This document shows, piece after piece, positions 16,331-24,602 of a stretch of 64,000 bases of DNA. The stretch spans positions 62,001-126,000 of the forward strand of contig CAIJZY010000014.1 in NCBI GenBank assembly GCA_903825285.1, given 5' to 3'. Under the pieces are notes generated by a model. That model had not been told where the DNA came from and ran no database searches. It saw nothing but the letters and a program-made list of their open reading frames with translations. A program made the position numbers and the translations under genes. The DNA is from an uncultured Opitutia bacterium (GTDB taxonomy: Bacteria > Verrucomicrobiota > Verrucomicrobiia > Opitutales > Opitutaceae). Numbering within the stretch: position 1 is the first letter of the stretch; the number at the start of each line of letters is the position of its first letter.

Positions 16331-17554
16331 TCAGGCCTCGCACTTGAGCACATAGACCACGCCCTTTTCCGAGCCGATCGCGAGCTGGAGATCGTCGGGG
16401 GACCACACGAGCTTGGTGGCGGCGTTGGGCATGCGCACGGTGGCGCGGAGCGGCTGCTTGCGCTCGGGACTCCAGAGCTGGACGACGCCATCCTGCGATG
16501 CCGTGGCGAGCAGGCCGTGCGTGTGCTGGAAGGCGACGGCGCAGACCTTCGCGTCGTGCGGCAGCATCCCGGGTTCGCGGCCCTCGGGACCCGCGCCGGC
16601 GCAGTCCCAGACGCAGCAGTCCCGTCCGCCGCCCGTGGCCAGCCAGCGGCTGGTGCAGTCGAAGGCTAGTTCCTTCACCTTGCCCTCGTAGCCGCTCATC
16701 TGGAGTTCCATGTCCTGCTCCGGCACCCAGAGGTGCACGGAGGGATCCTGGTTGCCCGACACGAGCCACTTGCTGTCGGGCGACCACACCAGCGCGTGGA
16801 TGCCGTTGGCGTAGGGAAACTCCTTCTGGATCACGAAGTCGTCGGCGTCCCACAGGCACACGCCCCCGAAGTACGACACCGCCACGCAGCCGCCGGCGGG
16901 CTGCCAGGCGACCGCGGAAATCGTCTTGGGCGCGGGCTTGAAGGTATGGGCCACCGAGCCATCGGACCGCAGCGCGAACAGGTTTTTTCCGGCGGAGGCG
17001 ACGAGCGATCCAGAGGTCAGAGGCCAGAGGTCAGAGGTCAGATTCGGACCGGTACCTGAGTCACTGCCAGCAGCCTTCTGCCCACTGACCTCAGCCTTCT
17101 GCCCACTGACCTCAGGCTTCTGATCTCTGACCTCCCCGGCCCGAGCCCTCGGCCTCCACGCCAAGTGCTCGACCCAAGCAGTGCCGAGCGTCGCCGTGGC
17201 GATATGCTGCCCGGCCGTCGCGTCCCAGAATTTCACCGCGCCATCCTGCCCGCCGGTGGCGAGGAGCAGACCAGAGGTCAGAGGTCGGATGTCAGAAGTC
17301 AGGTTCTTGAGCTCATCACCGGCCTCAGGCTCCTGACCTCTGACCTCTGACGTCTGACCTCTGACCGCCCATGCCAGGCAGTTCGTGCCATCGGCGTGCC
17401 CGGGCAGGTCGGCCCGGCGCGCGCCGTCCGCGGCGGCGAAGAGCGACACCGGACCGCTGCCGGCGGCGGCCGCCAGCATCGTGCCGTCGGGCGACCAGGC
17501 GAGGTCGATGACGTAGTCCTCGAGCGTCGCGGCCCAGTGTTTCGTGAGTTGCAT
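16331..17554 (-). CDS. WD40-repeat protein with two in-frame repeat-element insertions
   Basis: This cytosolic beta-propeller of 407 residues shows about seven WD-type repeats: VIDLAWSPDGTMLAAAAG, LLLATGGQDGAVKFWDA, AVAWQPAGGCVAVSYFGGVCLWDAD, ALVWSPDSKWLVSGNQDPSVHLW, ELAFDCTSRWLATGGGRDCCVWD, AVAFQHTHGLLATASQDGVVQLW and KLVWSPDDLQLAIGSEKG. Two stretches are foreign to the fold: residues about 64-95 and 138-182. They are rich in SEVRGQ / EVSGQK and NLTSD..PLTSG and are translations of 7-bp CAGAGGT repeat elements. Each lies right after the LAW strand of consecutive blades, where other blades have a short SPDG turn. I chose the ATG at 17554 (MQLTKHW); 17575 is also possible. Such propellers usually serve as protein-binding scaffolds, and no partner is evident. 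Confidence 0.85.
   Translation of the reverse strand: MQLTKHWAATLEDYVIDLAWSPDGTMLAAAAGSGPVSLFAAADGARRADLPGHADGTNCLAWAVRGQTSEVRGQEPEAGDELKNLTSDIRPLTSGLLLATGGQDGAVKFWDATAGQHIATATLGTAWVEHLAWRPRARAGEVRDQKPEVSGQKAEVSGQKAAGSDSGTGPNLTSDLWPLTSGSLVASAGKNLFALRSDGSVAHTFKPAPKTISAVAWQPAGGCVAVSYFGGVCLWDADDFVIQKEFPYANGIHALVWSPDSKWLVSGNQDPSVHLWVPEQDMELQMSGYEGKVKELAFDCTSRWLATGGGRDCCVWDCAGAGPEGREPGMLPHDAKVCAVAFQHTHGLLATASQDGVVQLWSPERKQPLRATVRMPNAATKLVWSPDDLQLAIGSEKGVVYVLKCEA
17011..17134. repeat. CAGAGGT heptamer inverted repeat inside the WD40 gene (copy 1)
   Basis: The left arm at 17011-17043 reads CAGAGGT CAGAGGC CAGAGGT CAGAGGT CAGAT. The right arm at about 17080-17134 holds inverse units (CTGACCTC, CTGACCTC, TCTCTGACCTCC). 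The whole element stays in frame with the surrounding protein and encodes residues about 138-182. Confidence 0.75.
17268..17366. repeat. CAGAGGT heptamer inverted repeat inside the WD40 gene (copy 2)
   Basis: The left arm at 17268-17303 reads CAGAGGT CAGAGGT CGGATGT CAGAAGT CAG. The right arm at 17328-17366 holds the inverse TGACCTC TGACCTC TGACGTC TGACCTC TGACC. It is in frame and encodes residues about 64-95 of the WD40 protein. Confidence 0.75.
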
Positions 17555-17614
17555 GGAGGTGCCGAAGTAGAACACAGCGGTCGCGGAGGGAAAGCGGGGA
17601 TTTGGGGCGGGCAG

Positions 17615-17638
17615 CCCAGCATTGCCGGGCGGTTTTTT
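17615..17638. other. Short motif CCCAGCATTGCCGGGCGG followed by a T run
   Basis: An imperfect GCCC..GGGC hairpin is followed by GGTTTTTT on the + strand, which would look like a factor-independent terminator for transcription entering from the left. The same 18-base motif with one change lies at 26313-26330, directly before the SEC-C gene. It sits in the divergent gap between the WD40 gene and the ABC-importer operon. Confidence 0.35.
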
Positions 17639-17701
17639 GTCGCGCCCACCTCGGCGCGCCCGTAACCCTGTCGCCGCCCCCCATCACTGCCGTCCGCAGC
17701 T

Positions 17702-19192
17702 GTGAAACGAACCTTCCTTATTGCCCTGTGTGTCCTGACAGTGGCGAGCGTGGCCCTGGTTCTGACCCTGCCCGGCCATCAGGGAACGGCCCCGGTGCTT
17801 TTCTGGGTGACGCAGAACGACCCGGTGAAGCGCGAGACGATCGCGGTGTTCGGCCAATGGCTCGCGCAACAGGGTCTGCCGCCCGTCGAGATCCGCATCG
17901 ACAACACCGGCCAGGTGAAGAACGGGACCACCGGCGAGCCGAAGGCCCTGATCCAGGGCGCCTCCGGCATGGGCGGCGACTTGATTGACGTCTACCTCAA
18001 CCAGATGGAGCTGTTCCAGGCGACCGGCATGCTGACCGATGTCACCGACATGGCGCGGGAGGACGGCTTCGACTACGGGCGGACCTATCCGGCGGTGCGC
18101 AGCGACTTCGTGATCGAGGGCCGCCAGTATGGCTTTCCACGCAACGTCGATGTCACGATGTGCTGGGTGAATCGCGACACCTTCGCCCGCTACGGCATCC
18201 CGCTCCCGCCGCACCGCTGGACGATCCGCGAATTCGAGGAGCTGGGCCGGCGCTTCATCGCGGCCGCCAATCCGCCGGGCTCGCGGCACCGCGTCTTCTT
18301 CCTGAACCGCGTGTGGCCGCCGACGCTCCGCCGCAGCCTCGGACTCTCGACCTTCAACGAGACCCTGACGCGCTGCACGCTGGACGACCCGCGCAACGTC
18401 GAGGTGCTGAATCTCCTTTACCGCTGGACGGTGGAGGAGCGGCTGCTGCCCACGCATTCGGAGCAGGAGGCGCTCGCGGCCGACGCGACCGGCTGGGACA
18501 GCTCGTTCTCCCTGTTCGCATCGGGCCGGTTTGCGATCATCTACGAGGGGCTGTGGGCGCTGATCCGGCTGCGGCCGAAGGGCGACCTGCACCTCGACGC
18601 GGTCGAGCCCTTCAACGGCGGCTTCCCCAACACCGAGTTCGGCACCGGTGCCGTGGCGATCTACGCCGGGACGCGGCACCCGACGGAGGCGCGCCAGTTC
18701 CTGCGCTTCCTGGCCAGCGAGCCATTCAACCTCCTGATCGCGCGCAGCAGCGACTCGCTGCCGCCGCTGCCGGCGTATGCGAAGACGGACGCCTATCGCC
18801 GTCCGCCGGGCCATGCCGGGGAGGCCGAGGTGAAGGATGCCTTTGCCGCGGCCGGGCGCGACATCGGCATCGCGCAGAGCAAGAGTCCCTTCGTGCTGCC
18901 GAGCATCACGTTTCGCATCGACACCGAGGCCATCGAGGAGGTGCTGGCCGGGCGGCTCTCCGCGACGGAGGCCGCGCGACGGACCACGGAGCGGATCAAC
19001 GCCGAGATCGAGCTGCGCGTGCGGCGCGACCCCGAGCTGGCGCGGCTGTACGCGGAGCGCCTGGCCATTCAGCGCCAGATTGATGCGCGGCGCGCCGCCG
19101 GGCGGCCGGTGCCCGCGGCGTGGCTGTTCGATCCCTTCCACCTCGCGTACTATCGCGCCCATGGCTGGGTCGAGCCGGAGGTGAAACCATGA
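17702..19192 (+). CDS. Extracellular solute-binding protein of a sugar ABC importer (family 1)
   Basis: This is the periplasmic binding component of a carbohydrate importer. It has 496 residues with a signal/anchor segment (MKRTFLIALCVLTVASVALVLTL, no lipobox cysteine). A bilobed family 1 fold follows: APVLFWVTQNDPVKRETIAVFGQWLAQQG, DLIDVYLNQMELFQATGMLTDVTD, YGFPRNVDVTMCWVNRDTFARYGIPLPP and the late FLRFLASEPFNLLIARSSDSLPPL. The last 90 residues form an unusual basic helical extension (RINAEIELRVRRDPELARLYAERLAIQRQIDARR) beyond the normal fold. The start is GTG at 17702. Its stop overlaps the next start (ATGA). The substrate is not visible from the sequence. Confidence 0.88.
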   Translation: MKRTFLIALCVLTVASVALVLTLPGHQGTAPVLFWVTQNDPVKRETIAVFGQWLAQQGLPPVEIRIDNTGQVKNGTTGEPKALIQGASGMGGDLIDVYLNQMELFQATGMLTDVTDMAREDGFDYGRTYPAVRSDFVIEGRQYGFPRNVDVTMCWVNRDTFARYGIPLPPHRWTIREFEELGRRFIAAANPPGSRHRVFFLNRVWPPTLRRSLGLSTFNETLTRCTLDDPRNVEVLNLLYRWTVEERLLPTHSEQEALAADATGWDSSFSLFASGRFAIIYEGLWALIRLRPKGDLHLDAVEPFNGGFPNTEFGTGAVAIYAGTRHPTEARQFLRFLASEPFNLLIARSSDSLPPLPAYAKTDAYRRPPGHAGEAEVKDAFAAAGRDIGIAQSKSPFVLPSITFRIDTEAIEEVLAGRLSATEAARRTTERINAEIELRVRRDPELARLYAERLAIQRQIDARRAAGRPVPAAWLFDPFHLAYYRAHGWVEPEVKP

Positions 19193-20664
19193 GCGCGGGC
19201 CGTCCAGTGCAGCGCTGGCTGACGGGCATGGCGTTCCTGCTGCCCAGCATCCTCGGGTTCTGCGCGTTCACGCTCGTGCCGCTGGTGCTGAGCTTCGCCA
19301 TGGCCTTCACCGACTGGGATATCCTGCGCCACAATATCTTTCACCACGCGCCGGTGAAGTTTGTCGGGCTGGAGAATTTCATCCGGATGTTTCACGACCC
19401 GCAGTTCTGGCGCGATTTTGGGAACACCTTCTTCCTGATGCTCGGGCTGCCCTTCGCGATCGCCGGCAGCCTCGTGGCCGCGCTGCTGCTCACGCGCACC
19501 GGCCGCCGGCGCGCCGCGGTGGGGCCGGCGCTGGTCCTGGCGACCCTGACCTTGGTGGCCAGCGGGCTGGTGCTGCTGATCGGCGGCATGCCCGAGCCGG
19601 CGGTCTGGTTTCTCTTCGGCACGCTGGCCGCGACCGTGCTGGTGGCCGGCGTGCTCACGGGCGGCACGCTCTACCGCACGCTCTTCTACCTGCCGAACTT
19701 CACGGCGGGCGTCGCCACGTTCGTGCTCTGGAAAAAACTCTACAACCCGCACAGCGGTCCCATCAACCTCGCGCTGGCGCCCGTGCTCGACGGCGTGGCC
19801 GCGGGCCTGCGGGCCGCGCCGCACGCCTGGGCGGTCGGACTGCCCGCGGTCTGCGGCGGGCTGGGGCTGCTGATCATCGCGTGGCAGGCCCGGCGCCTGC
19901 GCAGCGAGGACACCGACAGCGGCCCGGTGGCCACGGCGGCGGGGGCGCTGGTGCCGGCGGCGCCGCTCGCGTGCGGCGCCCTCTGGCTGGGAAATTCCGC
20001 GGCGGTGGCGGCCGGGGTGGCGGTGCTCGGCTGCGGCGTGGTCGCGGCGGTGGCCTGGCGCCGTCCGCGCCGGTACGGCCCGCCGCTCGAGGCGGCCGCG
20101 GGACTCGGGACCGAGTTCGGCCTGGCGCTCGTGCTCGTGCCGCTGCTGACCCTCCTCGCGGCGGGCGTGGCGCTCGGCGCGTCGCTGCCCGTCCTCGCGC
20201 GCACCGGGTTCGAGCCGCCCAGCTGGCTCGGGGACTACGGCTGGGCCAAGCCCGCGCTCATGCTGATGGCCCTCTGGGCCGCGATCGGCTCGAACAACAT
20301 GATCCTCTACCTCGCGGGACTCAGCAGCATCCCGGTCGAGCTGTATGAGGCGGCGGACATGGACGGGGCGTCACCTTCCCAGCGGTTCTGGCACATCACG
20401 TGGCCGCTGCTCGCGCCCGTGACCCTGCTCATCAGCATCATGGGCCTGATCAACGGCCTGCAGGGTGGGTTCGAGATGGCGCGCGCCATGACCTCCGGCG
20501 GCCCGGCTGGCGCGACGACCACGCTCAGTTATTTCATCTTCATCGAGGGCTTCGAGACCGGGCGGCTCGGCTACGCGTCGGCCGTGGCCTGGTTCCTCTT
20601 CGTCCTGGTGTTTGTCCTCTCGTTCGTGAACTTCCGCTTCGGCAACCGCCATGCCAACGACTGA
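19189..20664 (+). CDS. Sugar ABC importer permease, MalF-like, with extra membrane segments
   Basis: This is the inner-membrane permease of the importer, starting at the ATG at 19189, overlapping the binding-protein stop by 4 bp. At 491 residues it is some 200 longer than the usual 290-residue permease of this class. Normal elements are GMAFLLPSILGFCAFTLVPLVLSF (TM1), FVGLENFIRMFHDPQFW, LYRTLFYLPNFTAGVATFVLWKKLYNP and the EAA loop ELYEAADMDGASPSQRFWHITWPLL. Two hydrophobic insertions are visible: about residues 110-155, between TM2 and LYRTLFYLP, and about residues 205-340, between the LYNP motif and WLGDYGWAKPALML. They could add four to six transmembrane helices. Otherwise it pairs with the next permease as a heterodimer. 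Confidence 0.88.
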   Translation: MSAGRPVQRWLTGMAFLLPSILGFCAFTLVPLVLSFAMAFTDWDILRHNIFHHAPVKFVGLENFIRMFHDPQFWRDFGNTFFLMLGLPFAIAGSLVAALLLTRTGRRRAAVGPALVLATLTLVASGLVLLIGGMPEPAVWFLFGTLAATVLVAGVLTGGTLYRTLFYLPNFTAGVATFVLWKKLYNPHSGPINLALAPVLDGVAAGLRAAPHAWAVGLPAVCGGLGLLIIAWQARRLRSEDTDSGPVATAAGALVPAAPLACGALWLGNSAAVAAGVAVLGCGVVAAVAWRRPRRYGPPLEAAAGLGTEFGLALVLVPLLTLLAAGVALGASLPVLARTGFEPPSWLGDYGWAKPALMLMALWAAIGSNNMILYLAGLSSIPVELYEAADMDGASPSQRFWHITWPLLAPVTLLISIMGLINGLQGGFEMARAMTSGGPAGATTTLSYFIFIEGFETGRLGYASAVAWFLFVLVFVLSFVNFRFGNRHAND

Positions 20665-21538
20665 ACCCGCGTCACCTCCGGCCCCGTCCGCCCCGGTGCG
20701 CCCGCCCGGCCGCTTCGACGGGCTCGGCCTGCATGGTCTCATGACGGTGCTGAGCCTGCTGATGATCCTGCCGTTCGCGTGGATGGTCCTCGCCAGCCTC
20801 AAGACGCTCGCCGAGGCCGGCGAGCCGGCGTGGCTCCCCAAGGCCGCGCAGTGGGGCAACTACCTCGAGGTGTTCCAGGTGATTCCCTTCCTGCGGTTCG
20901 GCGCGAACAGCCTCGTGATCGCCGGCTGGGTGACGCTCCTGCAGGTCTTCACGAGCGCGCTCGCGGCCTACAGCTTCGCGCGGCTCGAGTGGCCCGGGCG
21001 CGACCGGCTGTTCTTCCTCTACCTCGGCACCATGATGCTGCCGGGCCTCGTGATGGTGATCCCAAATTTCCAGATCATGATGCACTACCGCATGGTGGAC
21101 TCCTACCTCGGGCTGGTGCTCCCGCCGGTGTACAGCGCCCTCGGCGCGGCGGGCGGCGCGTTTGGCACCTTCCTGCTCCGGCAGTTCATGCTCGGCATCC
21201 CGCGCGCGCTCGACGAGGCCGCGGAGATGGACGGGGCGAGCAAGTGGCGGATTTTCTGGGACGTGATCCTGCCACTGAGCCGGCCGGGGGTCGTCACGCT
21301 CGCGATCTTCACGTTCATGGGCAACTACCACAGCTTCTTCTGGCCGCTCGTGATGATGAAGACGGTGGACAAGTACACGCTGCCGGTCGGCCTGCTGTTC
21401 TTCGACTCGGAGCACGGCCAGGCCACGCACCTGCTGATGGCCGCCGTGACGATGTCCGTGCTGCCGCTGATCCTGATCTTCGTCTTCCTGCAGCGCCAGC
21501 TGATCCGCGGCATCCAGCTCGGGGCGGTCAAGGGCTGA
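20651..21538 (+). CDS. Sugar ABC importer permease, MalG-like
   Basis: This is the second permease of the operon, 295 residues, overlapping the first by 14 bp. It has six transmembrane helices (LMTVLSLLMILPFAWMVLASL, LVIAGWVTLLQVFTSALAAYSFARL, LFFLYLGTMMLPGLVMVIPNF, VLPPVYSALGAAGGAFGTFLLRQF, GVVTLAIFTFMGNYHSFFWPLV, LLMAAVTMSVLPLILIFVFLQR). The EAA motif is DEAAEMDGASKWRIFWDVILPLSRP. The end, LIRGIQLGAVKG, is the classical MalG-type C-terminus. No ATPase gene lies nearby, so a shared MsmK/UgpC-type ATPase elsewhere probably drives it. Confidence 0.92.
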   Translation: MPTTEPASPPAPSAPVRPPGRFDGLGLHGLMTVLSLLMILPFAWMVLASLKTLAEAGEPAWLPKAAQWGNYLEVFQVIPFLRFGANSLVIAGWVTLLQVFTSALAAYSFARLEWPGRDRLFFLYLGTMMLPGLVMVIPNFQIMMHYRMVDSYLGLVLPPVYSALGAAGGAFGTFLLRQFMLGIPRALDEAAEMDGASKWRIFWDVILPLSRPGVVTLAIFTFMGNYHSFFWPLVMMKTVDKYTLPVGLLFFDSEHGQATHLLMAAVTMSVLPLILIFVFLQRQLIRGIQLGAVKG

Positions 21539-21541
21539 GCC

Positions 21542-21637
21542 GATGTAGGGCGGGATCGCTGACCCCGCCTTTCGCCGGCCGATGCCGGTGCGAGTACTCG
21601 GCAGAAATGGCGGGGTCCGCGACCCCGCCCTACATTT
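21542..21637. repeat. GGCGGGGTC-type REP pair (copy 1)
   Basis: Two REP units in opposite orientation: GATGTAGGGCGGGATCGC with GACCCCGCC at 21542-21568, and GGCGGGGTCCGCGACCCCGCCCTACAT at about 21609-21635. The last unit supplies the TAG stop codon of the DUF1638 gene on the - strand. Other copies are at 25690, 51220 and 56420. Confidence 0.75.
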
Positions 21638-22370
21638 TTGCCCGGATCACTTCATCCCAGTCGTACACGCCCTCGGTCAGGCCGGCGGGCGGGACGGTGA
21701 GGTATTCCTTCGCGTCCCACTGGCCGTTGATGAGGTTCTCGATGAGGCGGATGTCGCCCGGCAGCTCGATGGCCTGCTTGCCGGCCTCCGCGGCCTTGGC
21801 GCGGAACTGCGCGGAGTAGCCGAGGTGGCTTGTCTGGGGCAGCTCGATGAACACGGCCTTGTCGTTGTTATGCTCGGGGTGCATCTCCGCCCAGATGTAC
21901 TTGGCGTCCTCCTCGCCGTACTTCTCCACGAGCGCCTTGTAGGCGTCGCCGACCTGGACCTCGGGCGCGCCGTCGTCGCTGGTGCGGAGGAAGTAATTGC
22001 CGCGCTCGATGTAGCCGGCGGAGGAGAACGGCGTGCTGGGGGCGTCGCCGAAGTGCGTGGCGAACTTGCCGCGCGAGCCGAGCAGGATGGTGCAGCAGTC
22101 GTGGGCGCGGGGGATGACGAGCTTCGTGCGCCGGGCCTGCAGGCCGACGGTGGCGTTGCCGCAAAGGCCGAAGAGGAGGAGGATGGCATCGTAGGCTTTC
22201 CCGGAGGCCTCGGTCGCGTCGATCCGCCCCTGGATGATCTGGCGCAGGCCGGTGCTGCGGACGTGCTCGCCGAGCTCGGTGTACTCGACGTCGATGACAT
22301 GGGGCGAACGCGCGATGCACCAGGAGGCCTCGCGTTGAAAGACGTTACAGGAAATCAGTTTTAGGAGCAT
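21630..22370 (-). CDS. DUF1638 domain protein
   Basis: The 246-residue cytosolic protein starts at the ATG at 22370 (MLLKLISCNVFQREASW). It carries the DUF1638 landmarks: an N-terminal LISCNVFQRE, the central YDAILLLFGLCGNATVGLQA and the strongly conserved KLVIPRAHDCCTILLGSRGKF. The late VYDWDEVIR is also typical. The family contains paired cysteines and a histidine and is often found near corrinoid or methyltransferase genes; no such neighbour is present here. The molecular function is unknown. The stop codon is provided by the adjacent REP repeat. The gene is convergent with the ABC-importer operon. Confidence 0.85.
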   Translation of the reverse strand: MLLKLISCNVFQREASWCIARSPHVIDVEYTELGEHVRSTGLRQIIQGRIDATEASGKAYDAILLLFGLCGNATVGLQARRTKLVIPRAHDCCTILLGSRGKFATHFGDAPSTPFSSAGYIERGNYFLRTSDDGAPEVQVGDAYKALVEKYGEEDAKYIWAEMHPEHNNDKAVFIELPQTSHLGYSAQFRAKAAEAGKQAIELPGDIRLIENLINGQWDAKEYLTVPPAGLTEGVYDWDEVIRAKM

Positions 22371-22474
22371 GGGACGGTCGACGGAAGGGACGACAGTATG
22401 GCGGAAAGCCACCGGGCTGGCTCAGCATTTCTTGCCGGAAACACCGCGGCGATTTGCCCGGAGTAGAGTGGGGT

Positions 22475-22566
22475 CACCACGAAAAACACGAAACACACGA
22501 AAGGGCCAGACGCCGATCCCTAGGCCCACGGATCGGCCGACGGATCATTTCGTGTGTTCGTGGTGG
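22475..22566. repeat. Inverted repeat of ACGAAA-type units
   Basis: The left arm at 22475-22507 reads CACCACGAAAAACACGAAACACACGAAA-like 8-9 bp steps. The right arm at about 22545-22566 is TTTCGTGTGTTCGTGGTGGCC. It lies just beyond the 3' end of the fatty-acid-hydroxylase gene and probably separates it from DUF1638. Confidence 0.6.
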
Positions 22567-22582
22567 CCCACCCACACGCGCC

Positions 22583-23590
22583 CTAGTCGCGGTGTTCGCC
22601 GGCGAGGTTGGAACCGGCGCCGTCTGGCAGGCCGTCGCGGAACGTGCCGAACCAGCGGTCCAGCGGCACGGTGGTCTCGCCGTAGTTGCACTCGAAGTAG
22701 CGGTGGTGGAGATAGTGGAAGTACGACCCGGTCGGCAGCTTCCCCTTGAGGATCGGGCCCTCGAACCCGTGGTGCCCGCTCGCCGGCCCCAGCGCCGCGT
22801 GCTGCAGGTCGAAGAGAAAATGGAACGGGTGCGACGGCACCACCCAGTGGATCAGCACCACGCTGAGGTAGAGGATCGTCTCCACCGGGTGCATCGCCAT
22901 GCCGGACCACGCGTTGGGGTTGGTGTTCTTGTGGTGCAGGTAGTGCACGTGCTTGTAGAGCGGCTTCCAGTGGATGAGCCGGTGCACCCAGTAGAAATGG
23001 AACTCGCGCCACAGCGGGATCAGGAAAATCCACGCCACGAACCAGACCGGGTGCGCCGCCCACTCGAGACCCGGGATGCGATGGTTGGCGTACAGCCAGA
23101 GCGTCACGACCTCGTAGCCGGTCCACACCAGCAGCGCGACGCCGCTCGTCCAGAAGATGTTGTCGTAAACCTGGTCGCGGAAAAGGAAGAGGCGGCTGTC
23201 CTGCGCCGGCCAGTGCGGGTCGTACTTGCCCTTCGTGCCCTCGGCCTTGCGGATGTAGAGGTGCAGGTGGTACGCCCCGTAGAAGAGCCACATCATGACC
23301 AGATTTCGCAGGTAAATCTGGAGCATCCATCCCGCCTCGAAGTGCGCACAGCGCGCCACGGCGGGCTGCGTGAAATACCACGAGACGGCGGAGATCGCGA
23401 ACAGCAGCAGGTTCGTCGGCCACAGGAATCCCGGGTAGCGGAAGAGCCACCTGAGGATGTCGAGTGCCCGCAGCGGCCAGGCGAACAGCGGCGCGTACCG
23501 GACCGGGTAGGGCGGGCGCCATTCGCCCTTGGCGTTGCGAAAACCCGGCTCGGACGGCACCGGCGCGGGGGTAAGCGGGTCGGCAGACAT
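22583..23590 (-). CDS. Sterol desaturase / fatty acid hydroxylase superfamily membrane enzyme
   Basis: This is an integral-membrane diiron oxygenase that hydroxylates or desaturates a lipid or sterol-like substrate. The 335-residue protein has at least four hydrophobic helices. The three histidine boxes of the superfamily are HRLIH (in REFHFYWVHRLIHWK), HYLHHKN (in KHVHYLHHKNTNP) and HYLHHRYFECNYG near the end; a further conserved His is in GMAMHPVETILYL. The C-terminal PLDRWFGTFRDG is also typical. I chose the ATG at 23590 (MSADPLTPAP); the longer frame runs through a repeat. The substrate cannot be told from the sequence; it may act on membrane lipids. Confidence 0.9.
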   Translation of the reverse strand: MSADPLTPAPVPSEPGFRNAKGEWRPPYPVRYAPLFAWPLRALDILRWLFRYPGFLWPTNLLLFAISAVSWYFTQPAVARCAHFEAGWMLQIYLRNLVMMWLFYGAYHLHLYIRKAEGTKGKYDPHWPAQDSRLFLFRDQVYDNIFWTSGVALLVWTGYEVVTLWLYANHRIPGLEWAAHPVWFVAWIFLIPLWREFHFYWVHRLIHWKPLYKHVHYLHHKNTNPNAWSGMAMHPVETILYLSVVLIHWVVPSHPFHFLFDLQHAALGPASGHHGFEGPILKGKLPTGSYFHYLHHRYFECNYGETTVPLDRWFGTFRDGLPDGAGSNLAGEHRD

Positions 23591-23653
23591 CGGGCGGCGA
23601 TGGTGTGCGGGCGGCGGCGCAAGGCAAGCCCGCTGCTCGGTGAAGGAGGCTCG

Positions 23654-23760
23654 CATGCGAACACCGTACGCCGAAGATAATTCCAGCACGGCTGCGCCGC
23701 GGGACGATCCTTCGACGTTGGGCGAGGGACGTTCGATGTTCGGCGTTCGCCCGGATTCCC
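23654..23760. repeat. CGAACGC/CGTTCGA heptamer element (inverse orientation of the copy at 54116)
   Basis: Right-hand array at 23710-23755: CCTTCGA CGTTGGG CGAGGGA CGTTCGA TGTTCGG CGTTCGC. The core at 23681-23724 is the reverse complement of 54142-54186, including CCCAACGTCGAAGGAT, GTCCCGCGGCG and GCTGGAA. It lies in the divergent gap before the TIM-barrel gene. Confidence 0.65.
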
Positions 23761-23840
23761 CCGCAGATAGGATTGAGCTCCGCCGCCTTCGTGCTCTTCG
23801 TGGGGCCACCTCCCCATCCGGCGCCCCCGCTTTCCGCCCC

Positions 23841-24581
23841 ATGAAAAACCTCCGTTCCCAGGTCGGCATCCAGAGCTACTGCTTCCGCGGGTTCAAGACC
23901 CTCGCCGAGGTCCTGCCGCGCCTCCGGGCGTGCGGCGCCGCGACCGTCGAGCTGAGTGGCGTGCACGGCGATTTCACGAACGCGGCCCAGGCCGACGCGA
24001 TGCTGGCCGCATGCCGCGACGCCGGCGTGCGCATCGCCAGCATCGGGGTCGAGCGCTTCACCGGCAACGTGGCGCGCGAGCGGGCCCTGGGCGCGTTCAT
24101 GCGCCGGGCCGGCGCGTCGGTCATCGCCGTGGACTTCGAGCCGGGCGCGGGCGCCGAGGTCTTCCGCGCCGCCGAGGCCGTGGCCGAGGAGTTCGACCTG
24201 CGCCTGGCCATCCACAACCACGGTGGACGCCACTGGCTGGGCAACGCCCAGATGCTCGCCCACGTCTTCGCCCACACCTCGCCGCGCATCGGCCTCTGCC
24301 TCGACACCGCCTGGGCGCTCGACGCCCATGAGGACCCCGTCGCGCTGGCCCAGAAATTTGCCGACCGCCTCTACGGGGTCCACGTGAAGGATTTCGTGTT
24401 CGACCGCGCCGGGCGGCAGTCCGATGTCGTGATCGGCGAGGGCAACCTCGACCTGCCCAAGCTCCTCGCCCTGCTCGAGGCCAACGAGCGCACCGCCAGC
24501 GTCATCATCGAGTACGAGGGCGACATCGACAATCCCGTGCCCGCCCTGACCCGCTGCCTGCAGCAGATCACCGCCCGCTGA
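23841..24581 (+). CDS. Sugar phosphate isomerase/epimerase family TIM-barrel protein
   Basis: This is a xylose-isomerase-like (AP endonuclease 2 fold) TIM barrel of 246 residues. Visible elements are GIQSYCFRGFKTLAEVLPRLRACG, the VELSGVHGDF strand with a likely metal ligand, LRLAIHNHGG, the GLCLDTAWALDAHEDP metal-binding strand, LYGVHVKDFVFD and the terminal SVIIEYEGDIDNP. These enzymes use divalent metal to move carbonyl groups on sugars or inositols. The gene lies 21 bp upstream of a Gfo/Idh/MocA oxidoreductase on the same strand, a common pairing in sugar and inositol catabolism, so the two probably act on the same compound. The ATG at 23841 is the only reasonable start. Confidence 0.85.
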   Translation: MKNLRSQVGIQSYCFRGFKTLAEVLPRLRACGAATVELSGVHGDFTNAAQADAMLAACRDAGVRIASIGVERFTGNVARERALGAFMRRAGASVIAVDFEPGAGAEVFRAAEAVAEEFDLRLAIHNHGGRHWLGNAQMLAHVFAHTSPRIGLCLDTAWALDAHEDPVALAQKFADRLYGVHVKDFVFDRAGRQSDVVIGEGNLDLPKLLALLEANERTASVIIEYEGDIDNPVPALTRCLQQITAR

Positions 24582-24602
24582 GCATCCCTGCTTCCATCGC
24601 CC

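Noticed and set aside
17576-17701. Strong sigma70 promoter for the ABC-importer operon
   Set aside because: No convincing -35/-10 pair with proper spacing was visible.
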